NCBI GenBank assembly: GCA_001465935.1
Contig: LNKV01000002.1
Location: 372,001 to 436,000 of the forward strand
Length of the DNA: 64,000 bases
Direction of reading: 5' to 3'
DNA from: Clarireedia homoeocarpa
Lineage: Eukaryota > Ascomycota > Leotiomycetes > Helotiales > Rutstroemiaceae
Positions 45,858 to 58,902 of this stretch are shown here, one piece after another. The notes beneath the pieces were generated by a model. The model made no database searches and was not told the DNA's origin. It saw only the letters and a program-made list of their open reading frames with translations. Each line of letters opens with the position of its first letter. Positions within the stretch are counted from its first letter, which is position 1. The translations under genes were made by a program, and so were the position numbers.

Positions 45858-48800
45858 TTAAAGGGAATCTTTACACGTGGGCCAGATGCGAGGGTGAACA
45901 TAAGCAGACGAATCGAAGAACGTGGGTCGTAAATCTTTTAGGAAGTTAATGTTAGATCAGACTACCGGCACTCTTTGCCCCCAATGTGATATACTAGTAT
46001 GGGATACAGACTGCACCGTGCATGCAGGGCAAGGGATTCGCAGAAATTTGCTCTAAGTACAGAAGAGGCAACCACATCGGCTTACGTTTGTTTTGTCCGC
46101 AGCTGTTAGCAGTCTGAACACAAACCATATTCGACTCTCTCATATAGGTTTCGCGGTTTGGTGATGTGTCTTTCCTCCACATCCAGATACGTCTTCGTAC
46201 AGGTTGTGTCTCCCAAGCCTACACAGCAGGATCCGGCTTTCCCATATCGCTCAGTGTCGTCGGATCTGATATTGCCTTACCCGCACTCCACAGCAACCCT
46301 TTCCGTACTTCTTTCCCCCCCCCAACCAAAGCCGCAGCGTTGCACAGCCGGCCGCATCAAAAACAAATGCAAGCCCAGCTCGTGAAATAGGACCAATCAC
46401 CACCGCGTCTTGTCAGATTATTTGCCGGTGAGAAATTCTTTTCCCATCAGAGTAATCCAGGATATCCTCTTTTCCCCCGCTCTTGCTCGTCCGACCTACC
46501 AATGATTTTCGGTGGCTGACACGAGCAGCCATCCGACCTTTTCCATCCCAAACCCGACAAACAAATGGATCGATAAGAAGAAAGAAGAATGTGCACGATA
46601 CGCCGCTATATATTCTCCCCAATGAACAACTTTACACAAAATAGTTCAACACACGCAGCCTTGTCCAATGTTGTGCTGTTCCATGAATTGATTTAACTTT
46701 GCTGTAAATGTAAAACATCCTATGCTGACTACTAACTCCTGTACGATGGACCTCGCAAAATACCAAGTAAACTGAAGTAATAGCATGATATAAACCTTCT
46801 TCCGTCTTTCCCCATCCCACTGCGCCGCCAGGTTTCGTAGTATAAGGACTAGTCATTTCTCTGTCTGGCGGGAACAATAAATGAGGAAAAGAAGCTTGAT
46901 TACTTTATCTCATGTGTCTGCTTTCTGCCGATATCTCACAAACATACTTACCCGTGCATTTGTTGTGACAGTTCTGACGTGCTCGCCATTCCACACAACG
47001 CTAGAACCAATCGGCATCGCAGAGCAGAGACGGAAAGCCCGTTCGGCAAGTAACCGAGCTCGGTGCGGTCGAAGGTGCATGCATGAAAAGCCCTTGCGAA
47101 GAAGCTTTCCCTGAGTCTCCTCAAGGTAAAGAAGGCCGGAACGTACGGGCAACCATACCGCAAGCAAGAAGCAAGAAAAAAGCAAACAGTCATCGAGCAT
47201 AAACTTTTACGCATGGAAACGGATGCGATTTGCCTGTTTGGCGGCCGCAAGCCACTGATCTATATCTTGCAGATGAACAAACTTGTTTCCCCCTATGTTC
47301 TGGGGCTTTTTGAACGTTTGGAATGGAATCCTCGAGGCTCCAAATTATGTCTGCCATGCCTTTTTCTGTTCCGCACTATTGGTGCGTCTCTACCGAACTA
47401 CCAGACAAAAGAAGCAGACACCTTTTGTTCATCGGAAGATGCCATCCGGGGGCCAAAACTGATAGTCACTGTAGGCGAAGGAGATCCGTCCACTCTCTCC
47501 GCGCCTAGCCAGCCACCTTTGATATATCAAATCGGGTATGGTGAACAATATAACGTATCGTATTCACCTGAATCCACCACTGTCACTCCAAAATGGAGTC
47601 GATCATCTTACTACCTACTCATCATAGCATACGGTAGCCACCGCGCAAAAGGATGTCAAACGCCTGATATAATTTTATGTGACACACAGCTCACAAGATC
47701 CTTCCTTCTCATCGATCTCATCGCTATCTTCTCGGGATTTGAACTCTACGTTTCATTACAGAGAAGGGAGGTAGGCCCAAACTAGGGCCAGATCAGACCC
47801 AGACCCAAAATCAGGACGCCCGTTGACCAAGGGAAGCTTGGATTGGCAGTGGATGAGATTTCACCCCTCCTTCGGTTCCAAATAAAGGCTTTGGGTGGAG
47901 AACGGGATGGGAAGAAAAAGCTTTTACTGAATGCAGACGAGCCCCCCCAAACAGACGCATGGTATCGTGGCGGCGTTTGTTTTGCCTTTTTTCCCCTTTC
48001 CGCGATGGCCTTTTTCTTGAGGTTAGGTTATCTTGGTTGCAAGTCTGACAGGCGCAAAAGACCAGAAATCGAATTTCATAATGGCATCAGATAATGATGT
48101 GAGCGTTTTATTTCCGCTTGCTGATATCGTTTTGCTTGTCAGTCGTACAGCATGGGCGGAATCCCGTCTAGTCCTATGTACCTGTTACTTTAAAAGTTGC
48201 CGGGTTTGGAAGCGGCTGTGAGAGGTGGACCATGCATGTTGCTTCTCGTGCTGTTTTTAGCCTTTCTCGCGCTGTAAGTGTTCTGGGTACAGTCGGAAGG
48301 TTATTGTACTCTTTCTGGTTTGGTCTAGTCTGCTGAAAGCCACGTTTTTGGAAAGCCGTTCCTATCCAAAAATACCAGAACGCATTGGCCTGAATACGAA
48401 GGATCACCTGTAAATAATATTTTAGGAAGACCCAGCGCATCGTTCCCCGTCCTTCATTCGGATTTTCGGTATTGGTGAGGGAATTAGCTACAGCTGGTAC
48501 CTGTCAAACTGGGGCGACTCCTTCTGCCGAGATTGGGGGATTGCGACGGTGCGACATGGCGAGATAGTTGCGAAGAGTTAAGGTTAAGTTCGGTATGTCT
48601 GTGATTTGTGTTCATCCTGCGATATGCATTTACGGATCAGAATCCCTCACATCAATGACGATCAGGCCGGCCGGAAGGCCTCAAGTTGCAGGAAAATAGA
48701 AACAGAAAGTCGGGATTCTGGGGATGGGGAGTCTCAGAATTACGAGCTGGATCCTCCTCATATTATGTGTATCTATTGTTGATCATAGGATGATCATTAT

Positions 48801-49788
48801 CTTCCCTGACGTTATTTTAATGATTGAGACTATCTTGGACGTTCGGATTCCTCGAATATTGTGAGGACGGCTAGGGCTCACTTTGAAATGAAGCTTAAAC
48901 TATCCCCTAACGGTGTAATGCAGGCGAAAACCGACTGACGACATGGGTATATATTGCAAAATAGATATTGGTCCTCGTGAAGATGCACCGAGAGAAGTGG
49001 TGGGCATATCTTTGCTGCTGTCCTTAGAGAGAAGTAATATGTAGCAAGTGCGTATGTCCGAAGAACGGTCTTAGCTGTCAGCCCGCATTAGCTGTACGAG
49101 GTACACGAGGTCAAAAACGGACCAAGTTCGTCAAGGATATTCGCACTAGGGGTCCTTTACCGACGATTAGATTGTAGAGTCATCAAGATAAAGTGACAAG
49201 GGGGCAATTCATCTTGTGAAGTAAGCACTCCAAAATTTGGTGAGGACAGTTAGGTAATAGTTTTTGTGCGATATGAGTGGTCGATCAGCCTCCACAAGGT
49301 CATGTCCGCTACGACCTTAACATGTAGTACCACTTTGGAAGGATGAGCCTAAGTGGTGGAAGCCCAGGATCGTAGGCTCGAGATGAAAGGGAAATGTATC
49401 CTTGTAGCCATGCAAGTCTCAACTCATAAGTTGTTACCGCTCTGTCTGCGGGATTTCAGCTCCTTGATTGGACGAAATATTGCCTTCAAGCAGTATCGAC
49501 CATCTTAACAGCGGTATGCGAGATAAACCCCCAATTCCGTGACAACGATGGAGCTTGTCGGGGTTGGATGGCTATCTTAATCGTGTCTCCACCTGGTCGT
49601 GGCGTGGAGTATCTCTTCCCGAGCCTAATATGTTCATCTTAGTCGTAAGATTTAAGTTGCTGATGCCCCCTCTCGTACTCAGCCCAATAAACATTAAATC
49701 GTCACAGCACTGTAAGTCTAAAGCTTTTGAATATAATCCAACTCGACTTTGACATTGCTTTACACATTCCAACAATACATCCTCAAAT
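45858..49788. other. Gene-poor region of 3.9 kb
   Basis: No gene could be supported. The longest frame is 190 codons (47213-47785) and has no domain, leader or splice support. A C-run lies at 46313-46322. The region may hold long non-coding transcripts or decayed DNA, but nothing in it is readable as a known family. Confidence 0.4.
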
Positions 49789-50539
49789 ATGGCGACAGGA
49801 CAATTCCACCACGCCGCTTCCCCTGAAGCATTCTTGATGCCAGGCGATATGAGCTATTATGACGGCACATCAAGCGAATCTTCTGCAAGCTCACCATTAA
49901 ATACTAACGTATGTTTTGCTGACAAAGATTTCATACCAGAAGCTGATGAGATTGCAGACATTCGATCATGTATATGGAGGAAACACATACATGACCTACC
50001 CCACATATCCTATGCAGTACCAACCAAATGGAGTACCGATGGGGTTAATACCGGTGGAGTTGGACATTGAAGGGCTCTATGAAGATCATGATCGTAGGCG
50101 GAGAAAGAACGGAAATGAAAAAGTTGTTGCATCCCACGTGCACTCGGTATGCTACTCGCTCCATACTGAAGACATAAAATACTGACAACACTAGCGTCGA
50201 CGAGCCCAAAACAGAGCTTCCCAGCGAGCCTTCAGAGACAGGAAAGAGAAGCACATGCGAGATCTTGAGCAACGACTTGGGGAGCTTGAGGGTCGGCATA
50301 ACGACCTATCGAAATCCTATGAATCATTACAAGTCGAGTATTCGAGCGTCAAGCAGGAACTGGATCGACTTCGCAAGGAGAAAGTAGAGACTTCAGCAGC
50401 CAATTCGCCGGAGTCTGTTGGAAATTCAGATCAGAAAGTGTGGAATGAGTCTGGGGTGGGGGGTCTTGATCCTTTATTGTTTGATGTGTCTGCGTATTGC
50501 TATGAGCAGGAGGAAAGCGGGCAACGGCCCAAGGAATAG
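49789..50539 (+). CDS. bZIP transcription factor, Yap/Pap1-like basic region
   Basis: Exons 49789-49908, 49958-50146 and 50195-50539 give 217 residues. The N-terminus is Ser/Tyr/Pro-rich. The basic region starts across the second intron, RRRAQNRASQRAFRDRKEKH, with the NxxxQxxFR pattern of the Yap1/Pap1 class. A leucine zipper follows (LEQRLGELEGRHNDLSKSY, continuing to about 165). The C-terminus lacks the cysteine-rich redox domains of true Yap1: one Cys only, in SAYCYEQEE. It is therefore a small Yap-like factor, nuclear, with unknown targets. Intron 1 is 49 bp using the TTGCAG acceptor; an earlier CCAG would leave a 31-bp intron, too short. The donor GTATGT is strong. Confidence 0.85.
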
Positions 50540-52256
50540 TCGTTTTCATGTTTGAATTTTCGGCGTTGGCATTGGCACTGGCATGTAAAAGAGGGTGGAT
50601 CTTGAATTCTGGTTGTCACTATTAGGATACTGCCATGGGAGTTTTGGCGGCGTCGTCACTATCCAGACATCATTTTGTACGATATATACCCACGGACAAT
50701 AGCAATCAATCTCCTTGCTTCAACTCCCAAAATCGACCCTAGTAACATAAATCGGACGTAAAAATACGAATATCACGTATTCTATGGGGTTGCGGGTAGC
50801 ATGCATCTGCATTATACTGCAGCAGCGCCGATGATCGCATTATCGTACGAGTTTGAACTTCCAGAAAATGCCGTCAGCAGGCCACCATGTCGGAAGTAAT
50901 CGGTCACACGAATGTTGATGCTGGATGTAAAGACGGGAAGACAATCCCGTACACCTCAGTGATTTTGCTTCCTTCATTCTTATGTGCTCCGTAATATACA
51001 GGCGCCCCCATACCGTTCATGTGGCTGGCCCATTCCGGATAAAAGTCCCACTGCGACAGGATAGTGCTGTGCATTTATGGAATAGCAAATCGTATGCTGT
51101 AGCGACGTTGCGGTAAGCCTGGTGTATCTTTTGCGGTACATGTATGCAGCTGTAGAAATGTCTCCGTGCTAGCGGGGGTAGACTTCTAGCCTGTTGATTT
51201 CATTGGACGACTGGCTAATACCCACAGTCCAGTATACGGATAAATAGCTGGGAAAGGATCGCATGAATAATTTTCCATGTTGGTTGTGGGGAGAAAGTTT
51301 TGCTGATGTTTTGAAGGATGGAGGCTCAGAGCATGACGAGCCTTTCAAACCTGATTGGCTCATGGTTCATGTAGGAACGGTATAAGAAATCTTAGGGATC
51401 CCGGTATGTATGTTGGATATTTGGATGTTGGATGTTGGATGTTGGTTGTTTCTTCGATTTCAGGAAGTTTCTTCGATTTCAGGATGAAAATATCGGTTGG
51501 AACACACTCTCCATTCCCTCTTGTAGGGTCCTTTCATGAGTTTTGCAGCAAGCTGGACATGTCTTGCGTAAGGCCTAATAGAAGAGGACTGGTCTTGGTG
51601 CTGGGCCAGATAATCGACAACCCGATAGAACTACTGTCTTGGAACTAGTAAACGACCAATAAGCAGCGCAATCGAATTTTCATGGCTGGCCCTCGGACGA
51701 ACGTATCTTCGAGATTGAAAGAGCACTGTGCGCTTCGTAGGAGGGGATCTTCGAAAGTGTGGAGAAGTAGAGAAGCAATGCAAGTCCCGCCATGTCCGCC
51801 GGGCTTGAGTAGCTGTGAAGACGTACTCGCACATTCCTCGAGTTCTGCGACGGCGACCCTGCAGTCTATGTGTAGTCTAGTATCGTGTAATAGATTGATT
51901 GATCTGAATAATACAACGCACCTCCGCTCAAGTACTCACTTCCAAGACGTTGCGTTTCTTCTGGGAGCTGCGGAGTTTTGTCAATTCACATCCGCCAGTT
52001 CCCGATGACAAAATCCAATGAAAAGTGGTCCTTGGAGCAGCTGTGACGAAAACAGCCCACCAAACCCCACTAGGCCTACCCACCACATTACAGCGACGTC
52101 GAACTTAAAACACTTTTTAACCCCACCTTGCTACACGCTTTCTGCCACCTCTGACTTCTCCCTTCCTTATATCTCTTCTTCTCCCAACAATCTTCTTTTT
52201 CGAAGAAGGCACAATCAAGATACCCATTCCTTGAATTTCTTAACACAATCGCAATC
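50540..52256. other. Intergenic region, no gene seen
   Basis: 1.7 kb upstream of transketolase. It contains TTGGATG tandem units and a 17-bp duplication near 51405-51485. A pyrimidine-rich stretch (about 52130-52200) precedes the transketolase start, usual for highly expressed fungal genes. Confidence 0.45.
51405..51485. repeat. TTGGATG tandem repeat and adjacent 17-bp duplication
   Basis: Four to five TGTTGGA units are followed by two copies of TTTCTTCGATTTCAGGA separated by two bases. Local duplications in non-coding DNA. Confidence 0.75.
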
Positions 52257-54803
52257 ATGGGTTTCACAGACGTTGATCAGCTCGCAATCAACACCATCAG
52301 ACTGCTCGCAGTAAGTGCACTTTGATTAATTCGTTGAGGCTGCCCCGCCACGAACGTCTTGGTACCCCTCGGAGAATGCGATTCACTCTTAAAACACATC
52401 GCAATGGATACTGACGATATGCTTCAAGGCCGATGCGACATTCAAATCCAACTCCGGTCATCCCGGAGCCCCAATGTGCGTTTGCAGATCCGAAAAAGAC
52501 AAATTCCTGGTGGTTGCTGATGGTATAATGTAGGGGAATGGCTCCCGTTGCCCATGTCCTGTTCAACAAGATCATGAACTTCAACCCAAAGAACTCAAAA
52601 TGGGTCAATCGTGACAGATTCGTTCTCTCGTAAGTCACAACATTTCACTTCTCTATCTTGCACAATACGCGCTAGCTCCTTGAGATGACTCCAGTTCTGC
52701 TGTGTAATGGAAGAGAAGATGAAAGCAACTTCTACGCGGAGAGAAGAGTTTTCCTATTTCTGCTGCAATGGAACTCCCACTCCATCAACGAGGCACAAGA
52801 TCAGAATCTCGTAAAGATTACTAACGAATTTATTCAGTAACGGACACGCTTGCATGCTTCAATATGCACTCCTCCACCTTTACGGTTATAAGTTATCTAT
52901 GGACGACTTGAAGGCATTCAGAGTGAGTTAATTATACTATTGATGACCTTAAGCTGTGCTGATATTTGGTTTTTAGTCGATAGACAGTCTTACCCCTGGT
53001 CACCCAGAAGCCCACGACACTGATGGTGTTGAGGTCACCACCGGTCCCCTCGGCCAAGGTTTCTCCAACGCTGTCGGTCTCGCAATCGCACAACACCATG
53101 CAGCTGCCGAATTCAACAAGCCTGGTTTCGACATTATTGACAATTACACATACGTTTTCCTTGGAGATGGATGTCTGATGGAGGGTGTTGCCAGTGAAGC
53201 CGCCTCTATGGCCGGTCACTTGCAATTGGGTGGTCTTATTGCTATCTATGATGACAATCACATCTCCATTGATGGTGATACCAACTGTGCTTTCACCGAA
53301 GATGTTGTGAAGCGATTTGAAGCCTACGGATGGCACACTGAGATTGTCGAAGACGGTGACCACGACTTAGAGGCAATGGAGAAGGCAATCAAGAAGTGCC
53401 AGGCCGTTAAGGATAAGCCTTCTTTGATCAAGCTCCGAACCACCATTGGTTTCGGTTCCAAAGAACAGGGTACACATGGTGTCCACGGTTCTCCTCTCAA
53501 GGCAGATGACATCAAGCAACTTAAGGAGAAGTTCGGTTTTGACGCCGAGAAGAGTTTTGTTGTGCCACAAGAAGTTTACGATATCTGCCACAAGCGCTCT
53601 GATGAGGGTGCTGCAAAGGAGCAGGAGTGGAACCAGACGCTTGAGAAATATGCTCAAGAATACAAGGCAGAGGCTGCCGACCTTAAGCGCCGCTTGAGCG
53701 GTGAACTCCCAGAAGGCTGGGAGAAGAAACTACCAACATACTCTCCTTCTGATGCTGCAGTTGCCACAAGAAAGCTGTCGGAAATCGTTCTGCAAAATAT
53801 CCATGACGTCATCCCAGAACTTGTTGGTGGTTCCGCAGATCTTACTGGCTCCAACTTGACGAGATGGAAGGAGGCCGTCGACTTTCAACCACCTTCTCTT
53901 GGAATTGGTGACTGGACCGGACGTTACATCAGATATGGTGTACGTGAGCATGCCATGGGTGCTGCTATGAACGGTCTCGCTGCATACGGAACAGTCGTTC
54001 CATATGGTGGAACGTTCTTGAACTTCGTTTCATATGCTGCTGGTGCAGTCCGTTTATCAGCTCTATCGCAAGTCCGTGTCATCTGGGTTGCCACTCACGA
54101 TTCCATTGGTCTTGGTGAGGATGGACCAACTCATCAACCTATCGAGACTTTGGCACACTTCCGTGCTCTCCCTAACTGCATGGTCTGGCGCCCAGCTGAC
54201 GGAAACGAGACCAGTGCAGCTTACTACGTGGCCTTGACCTCTAAGCACACTCCATCTATCCTTGCTCTTTCCCGTCAAAACCTGCCACAACTCGAGAACT
54301 CAACCATCGCCAACGCCATCAAGGGTGGTTACGTTGTACATGAGATTGAGAAGGCTGATATCACTCTCGTTTCTACTGGTTCTGAAGTCGGTATCTGTGT
54401 TGACGCAGTTAAATACTTGAAGGACAACCACAACATCAAAGCACGTGTCGTCTCTATCCCATGTTTCGAGGTCTTCGACGCTCAATCCAAGGAATACAGA
54501 CTCAGCGTGTTGCCAGATGGTATCCCATCTTTGTCAGTTGAAGTTATGTCAACAATGGGTTGGGAAAGATACACACACGAACAATTCGGACTTAACAGAT
54601 TCGGTGCCTCGGGTGCTTACAAGGACGTTTACAAGGTATGATCTAATACCCCTATTGATGATTGAAGAGTACTGACACCATTGTAGAAGTTCGAATTTAC
54701 CGCCGAAGGAGTCTCTAAGCGCGCTCTTGCCACCATTGATTTCTGGAAGAATGTCCCCAACATCCGCTCTCCTCTCAACAGAGCTTTCCAACAACTCATC
54801 TAA
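52257..54803 (+). CDS. TKL1: Transketolase
   Basis: Six exons (52257-52310, 52429-52475, 52534-52629, 52838-52922, 52977-54635, 54687-54803) give 685 residues, normal for fungal transketolase. The thiamine diphosphate motif is FLGDGCLMEG with the following DDNHISIDG. Substrate and cofactor residues are seen in KSNSGHPGAPMG, SLTPGHPEAHDT, FGSKEQGTHGVHGSPL, GGSADLTGSN and the catalytic glutamate in RYGVREHAMGAAMNG. The pyrimidine-domain motif is THDSIGLGEDGPTHQP. It exchanges two-carbon units between pentose- and glycolytic-phosphate sugars in the cytosol, feeding NADPH, ribose and erythrose-4-phosphate metabolism. Introns cluster in the 5' third, as in other ascomycetes. The donor of intron 2 is GTGCGT, weak but phase-consistent. 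Confidence 0.96.
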
Positions 54804-55206
54804 ATGGGATGGAGGACTTTTACGAATGATTTTGGGTTTCTTTTTCATGAAAAGGGGCGGGGACAGGTGTAACCTGCTAAATAGAATTTGAACAATAAGT
54901 AAATGAGCAATTATATAAATGAACCGTTCTTCCAACATCCTGTTGACTTTAGGTATGCCGTGTTATATTCATGCTCCAAATTTCGTTTTGTAATCTTGCT
55001 GAAATTCCTCTTACTATACATCCAAGTATTCGCACAATACCTCATTCTCATGACCACTTTTTCCGTACCTGCATAATGACTCGGTATCCCGCCTCCAGAG
55101 GGTATAGTCTATGTTGCACCTTTTTGAAAGCGTCAGCCAGACTCGTGTCAATGGCACCTATCGAATACCTCTTATCCAAAGCTCCTGTTCAATTTCCAAA
55201 ATTATC
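54804..55206. other. Convergent 3' region
   Basis: Spacer between transketolase (+) and the orphan gene (-). No gene is seen. Confidence 0.4.
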
Positions 55207-55890
55207 TCACCCTTCCCCGACCACAGCATTGCCATCCCTCTCTCCTGCTATCTCTCTCCCTCTACCCCATTCCCTTTGAAATTGCTTTCCAACCTTCTCT
55301 ACTTTCTGCGCCGCTTTCCTAGCCTCAATCATCTCGTTTGCAGAGCGGACAACCACCGTGCCAACTAGCAATGGCGCTAGCGACTCTTTCATCTCCTCTG
55401 GATGTACCTCTTCTTGGCTATCGTTCCGTGTAGGCGAGTGGTTCCGACTGCCTTCCGTAGTCCCGCTCAATGGTCTCACCTCCTCCCGAGCTGCGGATAA
55501 GATTTCCCGTCCTCGGATACTGGACAGTCCATTGAGTAAATCTGGAACCGGGACTCGGCGACGATGCGTCGATTTGGAAGATGACGAGGGGGGGTTGAGG
55601 AACGAATGTAAGAGGATAGCTCCAGATGATTCGGACTCAATTATTATTCGTTCGGGCAGGCCATAATTGAATCTCAGTGATGTGTCATATGCCGTCAGCG
55701 CGGTGGATGCGAGGGATGTAAGTGAAGTAGCTTGTGGAGAGTGGGAACTGGTGGGTTGTGCGGCGGAAGTGGATGTGGAGCTCGACAGGAGGGGGATCAG
55801 AGTGCTGTCGGTTAGGTGGAGGCTGAGATTCGAATTCGAGTTGGCATTGGGATTGGAAGTTGTCATTGCACACAAATAGGATTTCAGCAA
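55207..55890 (-). CDS. Uncharacterised protein, possibly roadblock-like
   Basis: Intronless frame of 227 residues on the minus strand, start at 55890 (a second Met, at residue 9, is an equal candidate). The first 55 residues are Ser/Thr/Asn-rich, then ASTALTAYDTSLRFNYG and ERIIIESESSGAILLHSFL read like helix plus two strands. A polar linker follows (about 105-170), then LAPLLVGTVVVRSANEMIEA and a C-terminal helix rich in Ala, Lys and Gln. The strand-helix ending resembles roadblock/LC7 proteins of the EGO/Ragulator type, but this is by eye and not firm. The family was not recognised. It is divergent from the coiled-coil gene at 56237 (346 bp apart). Confidence 0.55.
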   Translation of the reverse strand: MLKSYLCAMTTSNPNANSNSNLSLHLTDSTLIPLLSSSTSTSAAQPTSSHSPQATSLTSLASTALTAYDTSLRFNYGLPERIIIESESSGAILLHSFLNPPSSSSKSTHRRRVPVPDLLNGLSSIRGREILSAAREEVRPLSGTTEGSRNHSPTRNDSQEEVHPEEMKESLAPLLVGTVVVRSANEMIEARKAAQKVEKVGKQFQREWGRGREIAGERDGNAVVGEG

Positions 55891-56236
55891 AAGAACTGTA
55901 CAGTTGTATGAAAAATCGATTAAAGAGAAGAAAGAGATGAGATGACAATGAGTAAGAATCGAAAGGCTAGAAGGAGAGATAGCTGATCGATTAACAAGAT
56001 AAAGGACAGAGAAGGCTGGCTACTATTTACGGGCCTAGATTGCCTACAGCAGGAGTTGCGAGATCCCTGTCGAAATCGCGGCAGCTATTTTAGCGTCGCA
56101 GGGCATCGTGCAAGTACGGAGGGACAAGCTGGTCTGAACTCTGCGAAACAGTTTTTGGATATTTCGAATCTTGCGCAACACAGATCGACAAACTCCGCAT
56201 ACTGAGAGAGAAGCGTTATAGATTGAAATTATCATC
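55891..56236. promoter_or_regulatory. Divergent spacer
   Basis: 346 bp between two outward-reading genes; presumably a shared promoter. No specific site identified. Confidence 0.4.
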
Positions 56237-58123
56237 ATGACAGATGCAGAGGAAAAGGCAAAAGCCGAAAAGATTTCGGCTGCAAAGAAACGTGTATGTT
56301 GTCCTATGCGTAAACAGGGCGCGGCCTAGCTTGAGCATACAGTACTGATAGGTGGTATATAGCTGGAGAAAATAAAGAAGAAGAGAGCGAAGGAAGCAGA
56401 GGGGAAGGGGGAAGAACAAGAAAAAGCAGAATCCACGACAGAGGCCACGACTAGCGAGGACAAACCTGAGCCTACCCCGGAACCAGAATCCGAACCGCAA
56501 GAACCAGTCAATGTGGAAGAGAAGAAAGAGGAAACTCCCGTGGAAACTAGCGAAACCAAGGATGAAGAGGAAAAAGTTGCGGAATTGGGTGTTGGCAGAC
56601 ACGGAAGGTCGCCCTCGTTGTCGGTTCAGTCGAAGATGCGGTCTTCATCTTTCAGACAAGCATCAGGCCCACTTTCACCCGAAATTGCCTTCAGTCCAAG
56701 CGGAGATACTGCACCGGATATCTTCAGAAAGCAGGCTATAAGGATCGAGGAGCTGGAAAGAGAAAATAAGAGATTGGCCAAGGAAGCGGGGGATGCGGAG
56801 AAGAGGTGGAAAAAGGCGGAGGAGGAGTTGGAAGATTTGAGAGAAGCGGATGGTGAATCTACCAAAGGAGAGAAAGAATCCGGAAGCGCATCATCAGAGG
56901 AGTTAGAGAAGTTGGTAAGCTTCGGTTTCATTCCTCGGGGGTCCCGCTCCGTCTAACTATCATGGCAGAAATTAGAAATTGCGGCTCTCCAACGACAGAA
57001 TACCCAACTTCAAGCTCAGGCATCTCGAGGAATCAGACATGGATCGTCACCGTCAATGTCCGTCACAAACGCACCGTCAGATCTAGAAGCTGAATTGCGG
57101 TCGAAATCATCAACTATTGAATCGATGGAAATCGAGATCTCAAACCTCCGCGCACAGCTCGATCGTGTAGCGTCGGGATCGTCCGTAGAGAAAGAACAAA
57201 TCTCGGCTCTCGAGGATAAGCTAGCTCGGAGCGAAAAGGCAGCTGCCAACGCCCAGCGCGAACTAGCGGATCTGAAAAAGAACCTCGAACGAATTACAGA
57301 AAAGGCGGTTAAAGAAGGCAGCGAACGTACTTCGGCAGAAACAAAACTACGATCTTTGGAGAAAGAAGCGGTAGATGCTAAGATGCATAGTGAGGAGTTG
57401 CAGAAGAAGGTTGATGCCTTAGAGAAGAAAGTCTCTACTCTGACTACACTTCATAAAGAGCATGATGCTCGATCGCAGGCACAGAAGAAGGAACGGGAGA
57501 GGATTGAGAAGGAGGCTTCGGATCTGAAAGCCCGATTGGCGAACGTGGACAATGAAAATGCGAGACTAAAAGAGGAGAGGGAGAGATTGAAGAAACGAGA
57601 AGCGCAAGGAATCGACGATGATGGTGTAGACGAACTGGAAAATGAAGAGAGACAGCGTCTGGAGAAGAAAGTCCGAGATCTAGAAGCTGAAATACATGAA
57701 TTACGACGAGGTGTATGGAGAGAGAAGAGGAGAGAACTAGAAGGTGATGAAGATGGCGGCGGAGTCAGTCCGGGCGCGCGATTCACGGATGTGGATCTGG
57801 GTGGAAGTAGTCCGCATAGTAGGAGGAAGAGTTTCGCGCAGGGGAAGGGCATCGGTGATTACTTGACGAGCGGGTTTAATGCTATCACTGGGGGTACGGC
57901 TCCCCTGGGTGTGGGAGCGGAAGATGATGGGTTGTTGGATGATGATGAGTTTGAGTTTGATGAGGAGGCCTTTAGGGCAGCGCAGGAGGAAGAGATGAAG
58001 AAAAGGATTGAGAGGATTAAGGAGGTTAAGCGAGGCTTGAAGAACTGGGAGGGATGGAGGTTGGATTTGGTGGAGAACAGGAGGGGTGGTGGGGAGGGTG
58101 TCGGGGAAATTTTTGAGGTCTGA
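56237..58123 (+). CDS. Long coiled-coil protein (M-protein-repeat/golgin-like)
   Basis: Exons 56237-56293, 56363-56914 and 56969-58123 give 587 residues with phase-0 introns. The N-terminus is Lys/Glu-rich (KLEKIKKKRAKEAEGK), then Pro/Glu-rich to about 95, with a Ser patch (GRSPSLSVQSKMRSSSFRQ). Coiled coil dominates about 150-245 and 275-490 with clear heptads. The tail has RRKSFAQGKGIGDYLTSGFN, an acidic stretch DDDEFEFDEEAF and a last helix. Fungal annotations name such proteins M protein repeat protein. The length and shape suggest a cytoskeletal or Golgi tether, but no GRIP or GRAB domain was seen, so the role is open. Confidence 0.75.
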
Positions 58124-58902
58124 TGCGATTCCTGTAGGATAAGGAACTTAAGAGACTCAAGAGAACGAAGGGAATATAAAAAGATGTCATTGTATTTTTA
58201 TGGACGCAGCTTCTTCTACCCGTCGAAGACAATTAAAGAGAGTGATGATTTCTAGCTAAGTATTGAAGGCCATCTTTCCCGCCTGCACACCAGAAGCTGG
58301 CCGAATCCATCTTCGTAGGCATTCGCATGGGGAGAATGTATGTCATAGAAATTGCACTAAACATCTCCCACCCCTATCCGCATCGACACGCCTGCAACTA
58401 TCTGCATCGAGAATACACAATAAAATTGTCCTAATAGATCCAAATCCTTGAGTGCTCCCCAAAAATTACCAAAAAGCCTATCCAACCCCAAACCCAAACC
58501 GACTCCGACTCCACCTCCGTCCATCCACCGTCCAATATCCGTCCTGCCCGATCCGATCCAATCCAATCCAACCATAAGAAAGGGGGTATAGATTGTTGCA
58601 AAGCCGCATGTGGCTACAACAAATAATCCTGAATTTACTTCCTACATTCTACCATATGACTACTGTTTGTCGTTTTTTCGTTAAATCGTTTATTCGTGAA
58701 AAGTAATGTATCTGTATCTGTATCTGTATCGTTATATCATGGCGTTAAGTCGTTTAGTGTAACTTGGCGTTGTGTATATCTAGTCGCAGCAAAGACATTT
58801 GCACAGAGTTGTTTCTGTTTTGCCATGGAGGGATGAGCACTGGTGGGTGTTTGTGTGTCGAAACACAAATCCGAAATCGTATGAAAGAGGGGGGAAACAT
58901 GA
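58124..58902. other. Convergent 3' region with a hexamer repeat
   Basis: Spacer between the coiled-coil gene (+) and the orphan gene (-). Includes four TATCTG units at 58709-58733 and a Pro-codon-like CCAAACCCAAACCGACTCC tract near 58488. No gene is seen. Confidence 0.4.

Noticed and set aside
47213..47785. 190-codon plus-strand frame
   Set aside because: No domain, no splice or leader support, ordinary chance length for this composition.
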